Origin: Solirubrum sp044628455
GTDB lineage: Bacteria > Bacteroidota > Bacteroidia > Cytophagales > Hymenobacteraceae
Length of the DNA stretch: 64,000 nt
Direction: 5' to 3'
Assembly: GCF_044628455.1 (NCBI RefSeq)
Contig: NZ_JBIYZW010000003.1
Location: forward strand, 744,001 to 808,000
Both the position numbers and the translations under genes were made by a program. Under the pieces are notes generated by a model. That model was not told the origin of the DNA and searched no databases. It saw only the letters and a list, made by a program, of their open reading frames with translations. Shown piece by piece: positions 7,838-16,969 of this stretch. Each line of letters opens with the position of its first letter. The stretch's first letter is position 1.

Positions 7838-8478
7838 GCCCGCCGCCCGCTTCCCTGAATGCCTACGGCCTGGCCGTGCTCAGCGACGCCGCCCAATACT
7901 GGCAGCAGGTCGCCCACAACCCCGCGCAGGAGCTGGTGAACCTGGCCGCGCACGTGCCCGGCCTCGTCATCGAGCTGCCCTACGCCACGGCCGACAACTT
8001 CTTTGGGCGGGTGCTCTACCCCGAGGCCGCGGCCTACCTGCGCCGGCCGGTAGCCGACGCGCTGCGGGCCGCGCAGCGCGAGTTGGCGGAGCGGGGACTG
8101 GGCCTGAAAATCTGGGATGCCTACCGGCCCTACGCGGTGACGGTGGCCATGTATGAGCAGCTGCCCGACGAAACCTACGCCGCCCCGCCCTGGCGCGGCT
8201 CGCGCCACAACCGCGGCTGCTCCGTCGACGCCACCCTGGTGGAGCTGAGCAGCGGCCGCGAGCTGCCCCTGCCCACCGGCTTCGACGACCTGAGTCCGCG
8301 CGCCCACAGCGCCTTTGCCGACCTGCCCGCCGCCGTGCGCGGCCACCGCGCCACCCTGCACGCGGCGCTGGCCCGGCAGGGCTTCGTGAACTACCCCGCC
8401 GAGTGGTGGCACTTCGACCACGCCCGCTGGGCCGAGTTTCCGCTGCTCGACCTGCCCTTTGCCGCGCTGCGGCGCTGA
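7834..8478 (+). CDS. D-alanyl-D-alanine dipeptidase (VanX/M15D family)
   Basis: A 214-residue zinc peptidase that should hydrolyse D-Ala-D-Ala or related D-dipeptides. The family motifs are present: DAYRP with Arg98, SRHNRGCSVD with zinc ligands His125 and Asp132, and EWWHFD with catalytic Glu190 and zinc ligand His193. The start ATG 7834 overlaps the upstream stop (ATGA), and the open frame before it is only read-through of another frame. There is no obvious signal peptide, so the enzyme may be cytoplasmic, as expected for dipeptide recycling. No vanH or vanA genes are nearby, so peptidoglycan turnover is more likely than glycopeptide resistance. Confidence 0.85.
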   Translation: MSPPPASLNAYGLAVLSDAAQYWQQVAHNPAQELVNLAAHVPGLVIELPYATADNFFGRVLYPEAAAYLRRPVADALRAAQRELAERGLGLKIWDAYRPYAVTVAMYEQLPDETYAAPPWRGSRHNRGCSVDATLVELSSGRELPLPTGFDDLSPRAHSAFADLPAAVRGHRATLHAALARQGFVNYPAEWWHFDHARWAEFPLLDLPFAALRR

Positions 8479-8559
8479 TGCACGGCGGGGTTCTGCGTAA
8501 ATTGCGCCCTAGTGCCTGGTTAGGTGCGCGGCGTGGCCGCGGACTGCTTGCTGTTTCTG

Positions 8560-10380
8560 ATGCTCCGAACGTTGACGGGCGCCGCCCTGGCGCTGCTCTT
8601 TCCCCTGATTTCCCTGGCCCAGCTGGCCGCGCCCCAGTCGCCGGGCGCGGCCCCGGCCAAAACACCCATCATCACCACGCCCATTCCCTCGGCGCCGCCC
8701 AAGCGCGAGCTGCGCGGGGTGTGGATTGCCACGGTGGAAAACATCGACTGGCCTAGCCAGCGCACCCTCACGCCCGAGCAGCAGCGCCGCGAGTACCTGC
8801 GCATGCTCGACGCCAGCCAGGCCGCCGGCCTCAACGCCGTGTTCGTGCAGGTGCGTCCCGCCTCCGATGCCTTCTACCGCAGCGAGCTGGAGCCCTGGAG
8901 CAAGTGGCTCACCGGCCAGCAGGGCAAGGACCCGGGCTGGGACCCGCTGCCTTTCCTCATTGAGGAGTCGCACCGCCGCGGGCTGGAGTTCCACGCCTGG
9001 TTCAACCCCTACCGCGCCAGCATGGACTCGGTGACGCGGCGCTTGGCGCCCAACCACCCCTACCGCCAGCACCCCGAGTGGTTTCTGCGCTACGCCGGTA
9101 AGCTGCTTTACAACCCCGGCCTGCCCGAGGTGCGCCAGCACATCACCCGCGTGATTCAGGACGTGGTGCGCCGCTACGACGTGGACGGCGTGCACTTCGA
9201 CGACTACTTCTACCCGTACCCCGAGCCGGGCAAGGCCATTCAGGACGAGCAGGCCTACGCCCGCTACAACCCCGAGCGGCTGAGCGTGGCCGACTGGCGT
9301 CGCCAGAACGTGAACCAGCTCATTCAGCAGGTGCACGACACCATCGTGGCCACCAAGCGCTGGGTGAAGTTCGGCATCAGCCCCTTTGGCGTGTGGATGA
9401 ACCGCTCGGCTCACCCCGACGGCTCGGACACCCGCGGTGGGCAGCCCAGCTACTCCAACCTCTACGCCGACTCGCGCAAGTGGCTGCAGGAAGGCTGGAT
9501 CGATTACATCCTGCCCCAGCTCTACTGGAGCTCGAACTTTAAGCTGGTGCCCTACGCCACGCTGCTGGAGTGGTGGACGCGCAACCGCTTCGAGCGGCAC
9601 CTGTACGTGGGCCACGGCGCCTACCGCATGCTCGAAAGCACCCGCTCCGACACCACCTGGCGCAACCCGCGCGAGCTGCCCCGGCAGGTGCGCCTCAACC
9701 GCTCGTACCCCACCGAAGTCAGCGGCAGCGTGTTCTTCTCGGCCCGCTCGCTCATGGCCAACCCGCTGCGCACCACCGACTCCTTGCGGCGCAACCTCTA
9801 CCGCTACCCCGCGCTGCTGCCCACCATGCCGTGGAAAGATGCCGTGCCGCCCCGCGCCCCCGAGAAGCTGGTGCTCAACCGCGCCGGCGGCACCGTGGTA
9901 GCCCTGGCCTGGCAGCCCGGCCCGGCGGCCGCCGACGGCGACTCGGCCCACGCCTACGTCATCTACCGCTTCGGGCGCGGCGAGCAGCCCACCCCCGACA
10001 ACCCCGCCCGCATCCTGGCCATTCAGCCGCGGCTCACGCGGGCGGGCGCCGCAGCCTACGTGGACACCACCGCCCGCTGGGGCCAGGAATACGCGTACTA
10101 CGTAACTGCCCTCGACCGCCTGCACAACGAAAGCCGGCCGCTGCGCGTGAGCACCCTGGGCTCGGCCGCCGGCCCCGTGCTGGCCGAGGCCGCCACCCCG
10201 GCCGCGCCAGCCACGGCCGCAGCCACCCCGGCCCCGGTTGTTACGGCCCCGACCACGGCTGCTGCGCCCGGACGGCCCGGCACGGCCCGCCCGGCTACTA
10301 CCACCGCCGGCACCAAAACCAAGGTCGTGACCAAAAAGAAGAAGAAGCGCGGCTTCTTCGGCCGCCTGTTCGGGCGCTAA
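8560..10380 (+). CDS. GH10-like glycosyl hydrolase (GHL10/DUF187 family)
   Basis: A 606-residue secreted protein. ATG 8560 is chosen because it begins a good signal peptide (MLRTLTGAALALLFPLISLAQ). The catalytic barrel starts with the family hallmark RGVWIATVENIDWPS and includes LNAVFVQVRPASDAFY, HAWFNPYRA, the segment YDVDGVHFDDYFYPYP with likely acidic active-site residues, and a late WIDYILPQLYW. A fibronectin-like segment follows (residues ~430-540), then a Pro/Ala/Thr linker and a very basic end (KKKKKRGFFGRLFGR). The family acts on glycans, sometimes bacterial wall or exopolysaccharide, but the substrate here is unknown. It lies 81 bases after the dipeptidase and before a strong terminator. 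Confidence 0.8.
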   Translation: MLRTLTGAALALLFPLISLAQLAAPQSPGAAPAKTPIITTPIPSAPPKRELRGVWIATVENIDWPSQRTLTPEQQRREYLRMLDASQAAGLNAVFVQVRPASDAFYRSELEPWSKWLTGQQGKDPGWDPLPFLIEESHRRGLEFHAWFNPYRASMDSVTRRLAPNHPYRQHPEWFLRYAGKLLYNPGLPEVRQHITRVIQDVVRRYDVDGVHFDDYFYPYPEPGKAIQDEQAYARYNPERLSVADWRRQNVNQLIQQVHDTIVATKRWVKFGISPFGVWMNRSAHPDGSDTRGGQPSYSNLYADSRKWLQEGWIDYILPQLYWSSNFKLVPYATLLEWWTRNRFERHLYVGHGAYRMLESTRSDTTWRNPRELPRQVRLNRSYPTEVSGSVFFSARSLMANPLRTTDSLRRNLYRYPALLPTMPWKDAVPPRAPEKLVLNRAGGTVVALAWQPGPAAADGDSAHAYVIYRFGRGEQPTPDNPARILAIQPRLTRAGAAAYVDTTARWGQEYAYYVTALDRLHNESRPLRVSTLGSAAGPVLAEAATPAAPATAAATPAPVVTAPTTAAAPGRPGTARPATTTAGTKTKVVTKKKKKRGFFGRLFGR

Positions 10381-10392
10381 ATCCGGCCCACC

Positions 10393-10447
10393 CCCCAACG
10401 CCCAAGCGCCGCGTGGTTTCGGACCGCGCGGCGCTTGGGCGTTGGGG
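10393..10447 (+). terminator. very long perfect hairpin terminator
   Basis: A 21-bp perfect stem (10393-10413 with 10427-10447) that can extend inward to about 25 bp, closing on a TTCGG loop. It sits 12 bases after the GH10-like stop. There is no T-run, so it may act as a bidirectional or 3'-protecting structure between convergent genes. Confidence 0.75.
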
Positions 10448-10534
10448 AGTTTCAAAAGCGGCCGAATGCCTCGGGTCGGTGGTGGAATTGCGTGAGATGG
10501 ACAAAAGCGCCGGGCCATGCGGCTGTCTGTAAAC

Positions 10535-10576
10535 GCAACACCCGCCGCCCGGCCGGGGCCGAACGACGGGTGTTGC
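10535..10576 (-). terminator. terminator of the SusC/SusD/lipoprotein operon
   Basis: The 10-bp arm GCAACACCCG (10535-10544) pairs with 10567-10576, 17 bases after the last stop of the minus-strand operon, and is followed on the minus strand by GTTTAC. Confidence 0.65.
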
Positions 10577-10592
10577 ACGGGCGAAGGTGCTA

Positions 10593-11918
10593 TTACAGCG
10601 CCTTCACGTTCAGGGTTAGCTCTACCGAAGTGGCCGTGCGGTTGATGCCAGCCACGGTGAAGATAACGTACTGGTCGAGGCCGCGCAGGCGCGCTACCAC
10701 CACGTCGCCCACCACCACGTTGTCGAGCTGGGTAACCTGGTTGGCCGCCGCGGCGGTCCGGTACAGCTGGCGGATGCTGTTGAGCGTAGCCGCGTTGTAG
10801 GCCGCCGCGCCGCCGGTGGTCAGGCGCACGAAGCTCGTCGACTGGGCCAGGGGGGGCGTGGTGGAAGTGGGCGTGAGGGCCTGCAGGCGCACGGTGTTGC
10901 CGGCGGTGCTGGTAATGGCCACGTCCTTGCTGGCCAGGGGGCCGGCGGCGGGCACCAGCGTAAACGTGGTCAAATCCAGGGCGGCCTGGTCGCCGCCGGT
11001 GCCCGAGTAGGTGAGCGTGACGGTGCGCGGTGCGGCCAGGGGCGTGGGTGTGCCAGGCGTGAGGGCCGGGGCCGCGGCCGTAGCCGAGCGGATGCTGGGC
11101 GCAGCCGGCGCCGGGCGGTCCTGGAAGCGCGACTTGGCCTCGAAGCGGTACACCACCGGCTGACCGGCCGAGCCGGCCGGTAGGGTGGCGTCCACGTTCA
11201 CGGTAAGGGCGGCCCCGCTTTGCGCGCCGGTGGCGGGCAGACGGCGCGTGAGCTCGCGCACGCGCCGCTCGGGCGTGGCACCCACCTGCACGTACACCAC
11301 CAGGCTGTCGAGGTCCTTGAACAGCGTGCCGGTAGCGCCCAGGCTGGTAGCGGTGTTGATGCCGCCCTCGTTGAGCACCACCGGGAAGCGCACCACGTCG
11401 CCGGGCACCGGGGTGGCACCCACGGGCGCCGTCTGGTTCTGCGGGGCGTTGACGCGCACGGTAGGCGTGGGCTCGGCCAGGCGGAAGCTGAAGGAGCGGG
11501 TTTTGGTTTGGTTGTTCTGGCTCACCACCACGGCGTCCACGCGCACGTTGGCCTTGTTGACGCCGGCCGGCACGGTGTAGTTGACCATCAGCGTGTCGCT
11601 GTTGCGGGCCCGCGAGAAGGCGCGCTGGTAGGGAATGGTTTGCACCAGCACCGAGTCGCGGCCGGGCTCCACTTTCTGCAGGATGCGGATTTCCTTGATG
11701 GGCGAGGTCTGCTCGGCGAAGCGCAGCTCGAAGCGCACTACCTCGCCGGTGGCGTACTTGGCGGCCAGGCCGAAGTCGTTGGCGGCGAAGCTGGGGAACT
11801 GCCCGCCCACCTCGCGGTAGAAGTCGTCGTTGTCGAGTTCCCGCTCGCAGGCCACCAGGGCCGGCCCCAGCAGGAGCAAGGCCAGGGCGCCGCGGCGCAG
11901 GTTAGAGAAGTAGGTCAT
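10593..11918 (-). CDS. surface lipoprotein, third gene of the SusC/SusD operon
   Basis: A 441-residue protein. The start at 11918 (MTYFSNLRRGALALLLLGP) gives a lipoprotein signal ending VAC. The mature part is beta-rich with Thr/Val/Ala/Pro repeats and looks like several Ig-like domains. Lipoproteins in this operon position (SusE/SusF-like) usually sit on the cell surface beside the SusC-SusD complex and help bind its substrate. The gene starts 49 bases after the SusD stop and is followed by a terminator, so it is the last cistron. No family is recognised by sequence; the role is inferred from the operon. A longer frame to 12035 overlaps SusD and is rejected. Confidence 0.65.
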   Translation of the reverse strand: MTYFSNLRRGALALLLLGPALVACERELDNDDFYREVGGQFPSFAANDFGLAAKYATGEVVRFELRFAEQTSPIKEIRILQKVEPGRDSVLVQTIPYQRAFSRARNSDTLMVNYTVPAGVNKANVRVDAVVVSQNNQTKTRSFSFRLAEPTPTVRVNAPQNQTAPVGATPVPGDVVRFPVVLNEGGINTATSLGATGTLFKDLDSLVVYVQVGATPERRVRELTRRLPATGAQSGAALTVNVDATLPAGSAGQPVVYRFEAKSRFQDRPAPAAPSIRSATAAAPALTPGTPTPLAAPRTVTLTYSGTGGDQAALDLTTFTLVPAAGPLASKDVAITSTAGNTVRLQALTPTSTTPPLAQSTSFVRLTTGGAAAYNAATLNSIRQLYRTAAAANQVTQLDNVVVGDVVVARLRGLDQYVIFTVAGINRTATSVELTLNVKAL

Positions 11919-11967
11919 CGGAATAAAACCGGGGAAAAGCGTGAAGGAATAGCGGACGCGGGCAGCC

Positions 11968-13545
11968 TCAGGGCTGGTCCCACCACATGGGCTTGCCCAG
12001 GTAGTCGTCCGAGGAAATGGCGCCGGTGGCGGCAATGACGGCGTTGACGTTCTGCGGATTGTACTGCACCTCCGTCAGGCCCGGGGCCATGCGGCGCGGC
12101 CACCGGTCCTTGTAGTCGGGCTTGTCGCGCAGGGCGGGGTTGGCGTTGGTGGGGTAGCGCAGGTTCACGTAGATGGTCGGGTCGAAGTCGAAGCGCCGCA
12201 GATCCGACCACGACTCCGGGTTCAGGAACATGGCGATGTACTTCTGCTCCATGATGCGCTTCAGATCCAGCTCGCCCTCGTTCTGGGCCACGGCGCTGCT
12301 GGCCAGGTACGCGTCGATCTGGGCCGTGGTGATGACGGGGAAGGTCACGGCCGGCACGGCGTTGGAGCCGCCCACGCCAATCTTGCGCATGTGGGCCCGG
12401 ATACCGTCGCGGTAGGCGGCCAGGGCGCGGGTGCGGTTGCCGGCGCGGAAGGCGGCCTCGGCTTCAATGAACTTCAGCTCGTGGAAGGTGATGACTTCGA
12501 AGTAGCCCAGGTCGCGGGCGTACCAGCTGGAGTAGAAGTCGGTGGCGTTGCCGGTGGCGGCGCTGACGGGCGTGCCGCCGCCCACGCCCGGGTCGCCGCC
12601 GGTGCTGTTGGCGGTGGCCATGATGGGAAAGCGCGGGTCGACCACGCCGGGGTAGGTGGCGTTGGGCGCGTTGCCGTTCAGGTACTTGATGAGGTTGGTG
12701 GAGAAGGTAGCCGTGAAGGCCGCCGAGGCGAAGTTGGCGCGGGTGGTGCCAAAGATGTTGGTAGTGCCCGTGAGCGGGGCGGCGGCCACCTCAAACTGCA
12801 GCTGCGCGTCGTCGGCCGTTTCCTTGAAGCCCTTGTCGACCAGGGCCAGCACGTCCTGGGGGTTGTAGGTGGCTTTCTTGGTGAGGTGGTTGAGCTGGCG
12901 GGCCTTCAGCGAGTTGGCCAGCCGGATCCACTTCTCGGTGTTGCCGCGGTACAGAATGTCGCCGCTGATGCTGGGCGCCGTCACGTACAGCGGCCGCAGG
13001 TTGGCCGAGGCCGGCTTCGACAGCTCCACGATGCCCTCGTCGAGCAGCTGATTGACGGTCTGGTAAATCTGCTGCTGCGGGTCGTACTTGGGCGTGTAGT
13101 TGCCCGCGCCCAGGAAGGCCTCGGAGTAGGGCACGTCGCCGAGCATGTCGGTGGCGTGGGCCAGACCCATGGCCAGCACAATCTTGGAAGCGCCCACGTA
13201 GTAGGGCGAGCCTTCGCGCTGGGCCGACTCGATGGCGGTGCGGGCGTTGCCGGCCGAGTAGAAGTAGAAGTAGTTAAAGGTGTTGGTGCTGTTGCCGTTG
13301 GTCAGGTAGAACTGGTCGGAGCTGGCCTGCGGCGGACGGCGCACCAGGTTCTGGGTGATGTAGGGCGTGACCAGGGAGGTGAACATCTGCTGCTGAATGG
13401 CCTGGGAAATGGCGCCGGGCAGCAGGAAGTTGGGCGTGGCCGTGATGGGGTTGTTGGGGTCGGTGTTGACGTCGAGAAACTTTTCGCACGACGACAGCAC
13501 TCCGCCGCTCAGCAGCAGACCCAACGCGAGGAGATATTTTTTCAT
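11968..13545 (-). CDS. SusD-like nutrient-binding lipoprotein (SusD_like-2 type)
   Basis: A 525-residue outer-membrane lipoprotein with signal MKKYLLALGLLLSGG and lipobox SSC. The start of the mature protein, CEKFLDVNTDPNNP, followed by FLLPGAISQAIQQ, is typical of the RagB/SusD relatives that lid a TonB-dependent porin. The C-terminal region has the expected helical TPR-like blocks (FHELKFIEAEAAFRAGN, ending with the WSDLRRFDFDP segment). It works with the SusC protein encoded 97 bases upstream on the same strand. The ligand cannot be read from sequence. The Cys-containing leader upstream of SusC hints at regulation by sulphur supply. Confidence 0.9.
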   Translation of the reverse strand: MKKYLLALGLLLSGGVLSSCEKFLDVNTDPNNPITATPNFLLPGAISQAIQQQMFTSLVTPYITQNLVRRPPQASSDQFYLTNGNSTNTFNYFYFYSAGNARTAIESAQREGSPYYVGASKIVLAMGLAHATDMLGDVPYSEAFLGAGNYTPKYDPQQQIYQTVNQLLDEGIVELSKPASANLRPLYVTAPSISGDILYRGNTEKWIRLANSLKARQLNHLTKKATYNPQDVLALVDKGFKETADDAQLQFEVAAAPLTGTTNIFGTTRANFASAAFTATFSTNLIKYLNGNAPNATYPGVVDPRFPIMATANSTGGDPGVGGGTPVSAATGNATDFYSSWYARDLGYFEVITFHELKFIEAEAAFRAGNRTRALAAYRDGIRAHMRKIGVGGSNAVPAVTFPVITTAQIDAYLASSAVAQNEGELDLKRIMEQKYIAMFLNPESWSDLRRFDFDPTIYVNLRYPTNANPALRDKPDYKDRWPRRMAPGLTEVQYNPQNVNAVIAATGAISSDDYLGKPMWWDQP

Positions 13546-13593
13546 TGGTTGAAGTCAGATTGTCAACTGGCAGACTGCCCGCCGGGCCGAATC

Positions 13594-13610
13594 GTTCCGC
13601 GCGGCGGAAC
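13594..13610 (-). other. intercistronic hairpin between susC-like and susD-like genes
   Basis: GTTCCGC (13594-13600) pairs with GCGGAAC (13604-13610). There is no T-run, so termination is unlikely; it may stabilise or process the mRNA between the two cistrons. Weak evidence. Confidence 0.35.
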
Positions 13611-13642
13611 CGGGCATTGGGGCAGGCGCACCAGCTCATCGG

Positions 13643-16600
13643 TTAGAAATTGACCCGCAGGGCCATGTCCACGCCGCGGGTAGCGGGCACGCTGCCGTAG
13701 TCGAAGCCGCCCGAGCCGCCGCCGCGCACGCCGGCGCCGGCCGACGAGGTTTCGGGGTCGACGCCCGAGTACTTGGTGAACAGCACTAGGTTGCGGCCGG
13801 TCACGCTCAGCTCCAGGCCCTTCACAATAGACTTGCCCAGCCAGGAAGCCGGCAGCGCGTAGCTCAGGGTGGCGTAGCGCAGGCGTGTCCAGGAGGCGTC
13901 CTCGATAAACGGCGTGCCCACGCCGCCCAGAATGGTCTGGAAATAGGCCTGGGTGGCTTCTACCGGGCGGGTGTTGGGCGAGTACGAACCGTCGCCGTTG
14001 GCCACCACGCCTTCCATGACCACTTGCTTGTAGCGGTCCACCGTCCGCTCGCTCAGGCCGTTGCGGGTGGCAAACCAGTCGTTGCCATTCACCACTTTGC
14101 CGCCCTTGCGGAAGTCCCACATAAAGGCCAGCGCCAGGCCCCGGTACGAGACGGTGTTGGTTACCTGGGTGGTGAAGTCGGGCGACCGGTCGCCGGCGTA
14201 CACGTAGGTGGAGGTGTTGATGAGCGGGTAGCCGGTGGTGGGGTTGATGATAACCTGCCCGGCGTAGGGGCCGCTTTGCACGCGCTGGAAGTCCCAGGCC
14301 GCAATGGAGGTGATGGGCCGGCCGGGGAAGGCGCTGCCGCGGGCCGCGTCGATGACGAAGGCGTCCGACTGGTTTACCTCGGTCAGGAAGCTGGGCAGCT
14401 CCTTGGCTTTGTTCTCGTTGCGGAAGAAGTTGGTCAGAATGGTCCACTCCAGCCCGTCGGCGGTTTTTACCGGGGTGCCGCTCAGGGCAATTTCCACGCC
14501 CGTGTTGGTTACCGTGCCGCCGTTGATGTACTGCAGGATGTAGCTCGAGGCCTGGCTCACGCGCGGGGCAATCAGCTGGTCGCGGGTTTCCTGGTAGTAC
14601 ACGCTGCCGTCGAGGCCCAGGCGGCCTTTCAGGAACTGCAGGTCGAGGCCGGCCTCGTAGGCGCGGGTGCGCTCGGGCTTGAGCAGGCGGTTCGAGCCAA
14701 AGAAGCCCAGGCGGAAGCCGCCGCCGATGTAGGTGCTCTGGGCCAGCGGTGAGTCCACGCGGTAGGGCCCCGTGTCCTTGCCCACCTCGGCCACCGACAC
14801 GCGCAGCTTGCCGTAGTTCAGGATGGGGTTGGTGTCCAGGCCCAGGGTGCGGGTAAACTCGTAGCCCGCGGCGGCCGAGCCGTAGAAGAAGCCCTTGCCG
14901 AAGTTCTTGTTTTCATCCGGCCGCGGCAGCGTCGACGACAAGTCGTAGCGGCCGTTCAGCTCCAGGGTCACCTGCTTGAACAAGTCGAAGTTGAGGCGGC
15001 CGAAGTTGCCCACCAGGCGGCGGGTGCGGTTGGTCGTCAGCGCATTGCGGTTGACGGTGTTGTTGATGGAGACGAAGCTCGGGTTCTGGAAAATCAGGCC
15101 GATGACGTCGGTCGTCTCGTACACGGCCTGCTCCACGGTGTTGCCCAGGGTGAGCGAGCCGCTGATGTTTTCGTTGAGCTGGTGGCTGAACGTGGCCAGG
15201 AAGTTGGAGTTCAGCAGGCGCACGAAGTTGGTCGTTTCGGCAATGCCCCCGTTCTGGTTGTTGGGCTGCGAGGTACCCACGGCCCGCACCGAGCGGAACT
15301 TCTCGGTGTACACGTCGGTGCCCAGGTTGTAGTTCAGCCGCGCCCACTTGGCGGGCTCGTACGTGAGCTGGGCGTTGCCGATGACGCGGTTGGTGCGGTC
15401 GGTCTGCGGGTTGTTGTAGGTGGTCCAGTAGGGGTTGTCGGCGTCGGTCGAGCCCACGGCGCTGGGCAGCAGGCGGCGGCGTGTGCCGTCGGGGTTGAGG
15501 TAGTTGCGGGCGTCGTCGTTGCGCGGCCAGTTAAGCAAGCTCACGAAGAAACCACCCGAGCCGCCAAACAAACCCGGGCCCTGCAGGGGCCGCTCGCCGC
15601 CCGAGTTCATGTACTGGGCCGAGCCCGAGCCGCTGAGCTTGGGCGAAAACTGCACCGTGCCGGCGGCCCGCACCGTGGCTTTGTCGTAGCGGCTTTCGGG
15701 CGTCACGCCCTTGGTGTCGAGGTGCGAGGCCGAAAGCAGGAACGAGGCCTTCTCGCTGCCGCCCGACATGGTCAGGTAGTTCTGGAACGAGGTGCCCTTC
15801 TGGAAGAAGTTGCCCACGTTGTCGTACACGGTTTCGCCCTCGGCGAAGCGTGGCCCCCAGGAGTTGCGCGTGGTGGGGTTGAACACGCCGTCGTTGCCCT
15901 GCTTGTACTGGTCCTGCAGCTGGGGCAGGCGGTTCACCTCGTCCACCGAGAACTGGGTGCGGTAGCTGATGCTGGTGCGCCCGGCCTTGCCCTTTTTGGT
16001 GGTGATGATGACCACGCCGTTGGCGGCGCGCAAACCGTAAAGAGCCGCGCCGGCCGGGCCCTTAAGCACCGTCATGCTCTCGATGTCCTCGGGGTTGATG
16101 TCGGCGGCGCGGTTGGTCGAGGCCACCGAGCGGCCCAGCACGCCATTGAAGGCCGAGCCCCCGCCCGGCGAGGTCGACTCCACAAACGAGGAGTTGTCCA
16201 TGATGACGCCGTCGATGACGAACAGCGGCTGGTTGTCGCCGTCGAGCGAGTTGCCGCCCCGGATGACGATGGCCGCGCCCTCGCCGGCGCCGCCGCCCGA
16301 GCTGGTCACCTGCACGCCGGCCACCTTGCCCTGCAGCGCGTTTACCACGTTGGTCTGGCGCGAGTCGATGATGTCCTTGGCGGTAACCTGCTGGGCGGCG
16401 TAGTTCACCTGGCGGCGCTCCTGCTGAATGCCGTAGGCGGTGGTAATCTGCACTTCCTGCAGGGTGGTGCTGGAGGCCTCCAGCGCTACGTCCAGGGTGG
16501 CGTCGTCGCCCACGGTGCGCTCCACCGAGTTGTAGCCGATGAAGCTGAACACGAGCGTGGCCCCGGGCGCTACCGCCAGCGTAAAGCGGCCGTCGGCGCC

Positions 16601-16765
16601 GGTCTGGGTGCCGGTGCTGCCGCCCTTCACCACCACGTTCACGCCGGGTAGGGGCGTGCGGTCGGTGGCGCCCGTCACGGTGCCGCTCACCGTGCGGGTC
16701 TGGGCCTGCACCTGCTGGGCGGCCACGAGGCCCGGCAGCAGGAAAGACCATAAAAGTTTTCTCAT
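13643..16765 (-). CDS. SusC/RagA-family TonB-dependent outer-membrane transporter
   Basis: A 1,040-residue outer-membrane receptor. Start 16765 (MRKLLWSFLLPGLVAAQQ) gives a signal peptide. It has the carboxypeptidase-regulatory-like domain (residues ~25-95, TDRTPLPGVNVVVKGG), a plug domain with the SusC signatures (VQVTSSGGGAGEGAAIVIRGG, then VLKGPAGAALYGLRAANG), and a C-terminal beta barrel ending in aromatic NF (VDMALRVNF). It imports large oligomers with energy from TonB, paired with the SusD-like lipoprotein. It is the first cistron of a three-gene operon with a ~200-base leader that carries a small Cys-Cys peptide and a terminator-like hairpin. Confidence 0.93.
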   Translation of the reverse strand: MRKLLWSFLLPGLVAAQQVQAQTRTVSGTVTGATDRTPLPGVNVVVKGGSTGTQTGADGRFTLAVAPGATLVFSFIGYNSVERTVGDDATLDVALEASSTTLQEVQITTAYGIQQERRQVNYAAQQVTAKDIIDSRQTNVVNALQGKVAGVQVTSSGGGAGEGAAIVIRGGNSLDGDNQPLFVIDGVIMDNSSFVESTSPGGGSAFNGVLGRSVASTNRAADINPEDIESMTVLKGPAGAALYGLRAANGVVIITTKKGKAGRTSISYRTQFSVDEVNRLPQLQDQYKQGNDGVFNPTTRNSWGPRFAEGETVYDNVGNFFQKGTSFQNYLTMSGGSEKASFLLSASHLDTKGVTPESRYDKATVRAAGTVQFSPKLSGSGSAQYMNSGGERPLQGPGLFGGSGGFFVSLLNWPRNDDARNYLNPDGTRRRLLPSAVGSTDADNPYWTTYNNPQTDRTNRVIGNAQLTYEPAKWARLNYNLGTDVYTEKFRSVRAVGTSQPNNQNGGIAETTNFVRLLNSNFLATFSHQLNENISGSLTLGNTVEQAVYETTDVIGLIFQNPSFVSINNTVNRNALTTNRTRRLVGNFGRLNFDLFKQVTLELNGRYDLSSTLPRPDENKNFGKGFFYGSAAAGYEFTRTLGLDTNPILNYGKLRVSVAEVGKDTGPYRVDSPLAQSTYIGGGFRLGFFGSNRLLKPERTRAYEAGLDLQFLKGRLGLDGSVYYQETRDQLIAPRVSQASSYILQYINGGTVTNTGVEIALSGTPVKTADGLEWTILTNFFRNENKAKELPSFLTEVNQSDAFVIDAARGSAFPGRPITSIAAWDFQRVQSGPYAGQVIINPTTGYPLINTSTYVYAGDRSPDFTTQVTNTVSYRGLALAFMWDFRKGGKVVNGNDWFATRNGLSERTVDRYKQVVMEGVVANGDGSYSPNTRPVEATQAYFQTILGGVGTPFIEDASWTRLRYATLSYALPASWLGKSIVKGLELSVTGRNLVLFTKYSGVDPETSSAGAGVRGGGSGGFDYGSVPATRGVDMALRVNF

Positions 16766-16794
16766 AGGGAAGGGGGAAAGAGTGGGAGGGACGG

Positions 16795-16835
16795 AAAAAA
16801 ACAAACCGCGCACGGCTGGGTGGCCGCCCGCGGTT
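16795..16835 (-). promoter_or_regulatory. terminator-like attenuator hairpin in the SusC leader
   Basis: AACCGCG (16804-16810) pairs with CGCGGTT (16829-16835), with an inner CGGC/GCCG stem, followed on the minus strand by TG and seven T residues (16795-16801). It lies between the promoter (16970-17000) and the susC-like start codon, and begins 13 bases after the leader peptide stop, so it has the geometry of an attenuator. Confidence 0.65.
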
Positions 16836-16847
16836 CGGGGAAAGAGC

Positions 16848-16880
16848 TTAGCCGGAAGCAAGGCAACAGAAGGCAGACAT
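16848..16880 (-). CDS. candidate 10-residue leader peptide with Cys-Cys
   Basis: ATG at 16880 opens a reading frame of ten codons, MSAFCCLASG, ending with TAA at 16848-16850. It lies inside the 5' leader of the SusC operon, about 85 bases downstream of the predicted transcription start, and is followed 13 bases later by a terminator-like hairpin with a T-run. Two adjacent cysteine codons at positions 5-6 would let ribosome stalling under cysteine limitation affect the hairpin, as in amino-acid attenuation. No further homology can be judged from such a short peptide; expression is untested. Confidence 0.5.
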   Translation of the reverse strand: MSAFCCLASG

Positions 16881-16969
16881 GCGCGGAAGAGCAGCGGGGA
16901 AAGCGTTCAACCAGTCCGCTCACCGGCTGCTAGAGGGCCCGGGCCCGTCAGCGGCGCAAAAAGCGGGCT

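Noticed and set aside
7834..8478. Glycopeptide resistance (van) cluster
   Set aside because: Only the VanX-type dipeptidase is present; there are no ligase, dehydrogenase or sensor-regulator genes nearby.
8509..10578. Long open frame of 689 codons on the minus strand opposite the GH10-like gene
   Set aside because: It is antisense to a well-supported gene with clear catalytic motifs; long antisense frames are expected in such GC-rich DNA.
15182..16651. 489-codon frame on the plus strand opposite the susC-like gene
   Set aside because: Antisense shadow; the composition is a codon-position artefact (Val, Gly, Ala, His, Gln rich).
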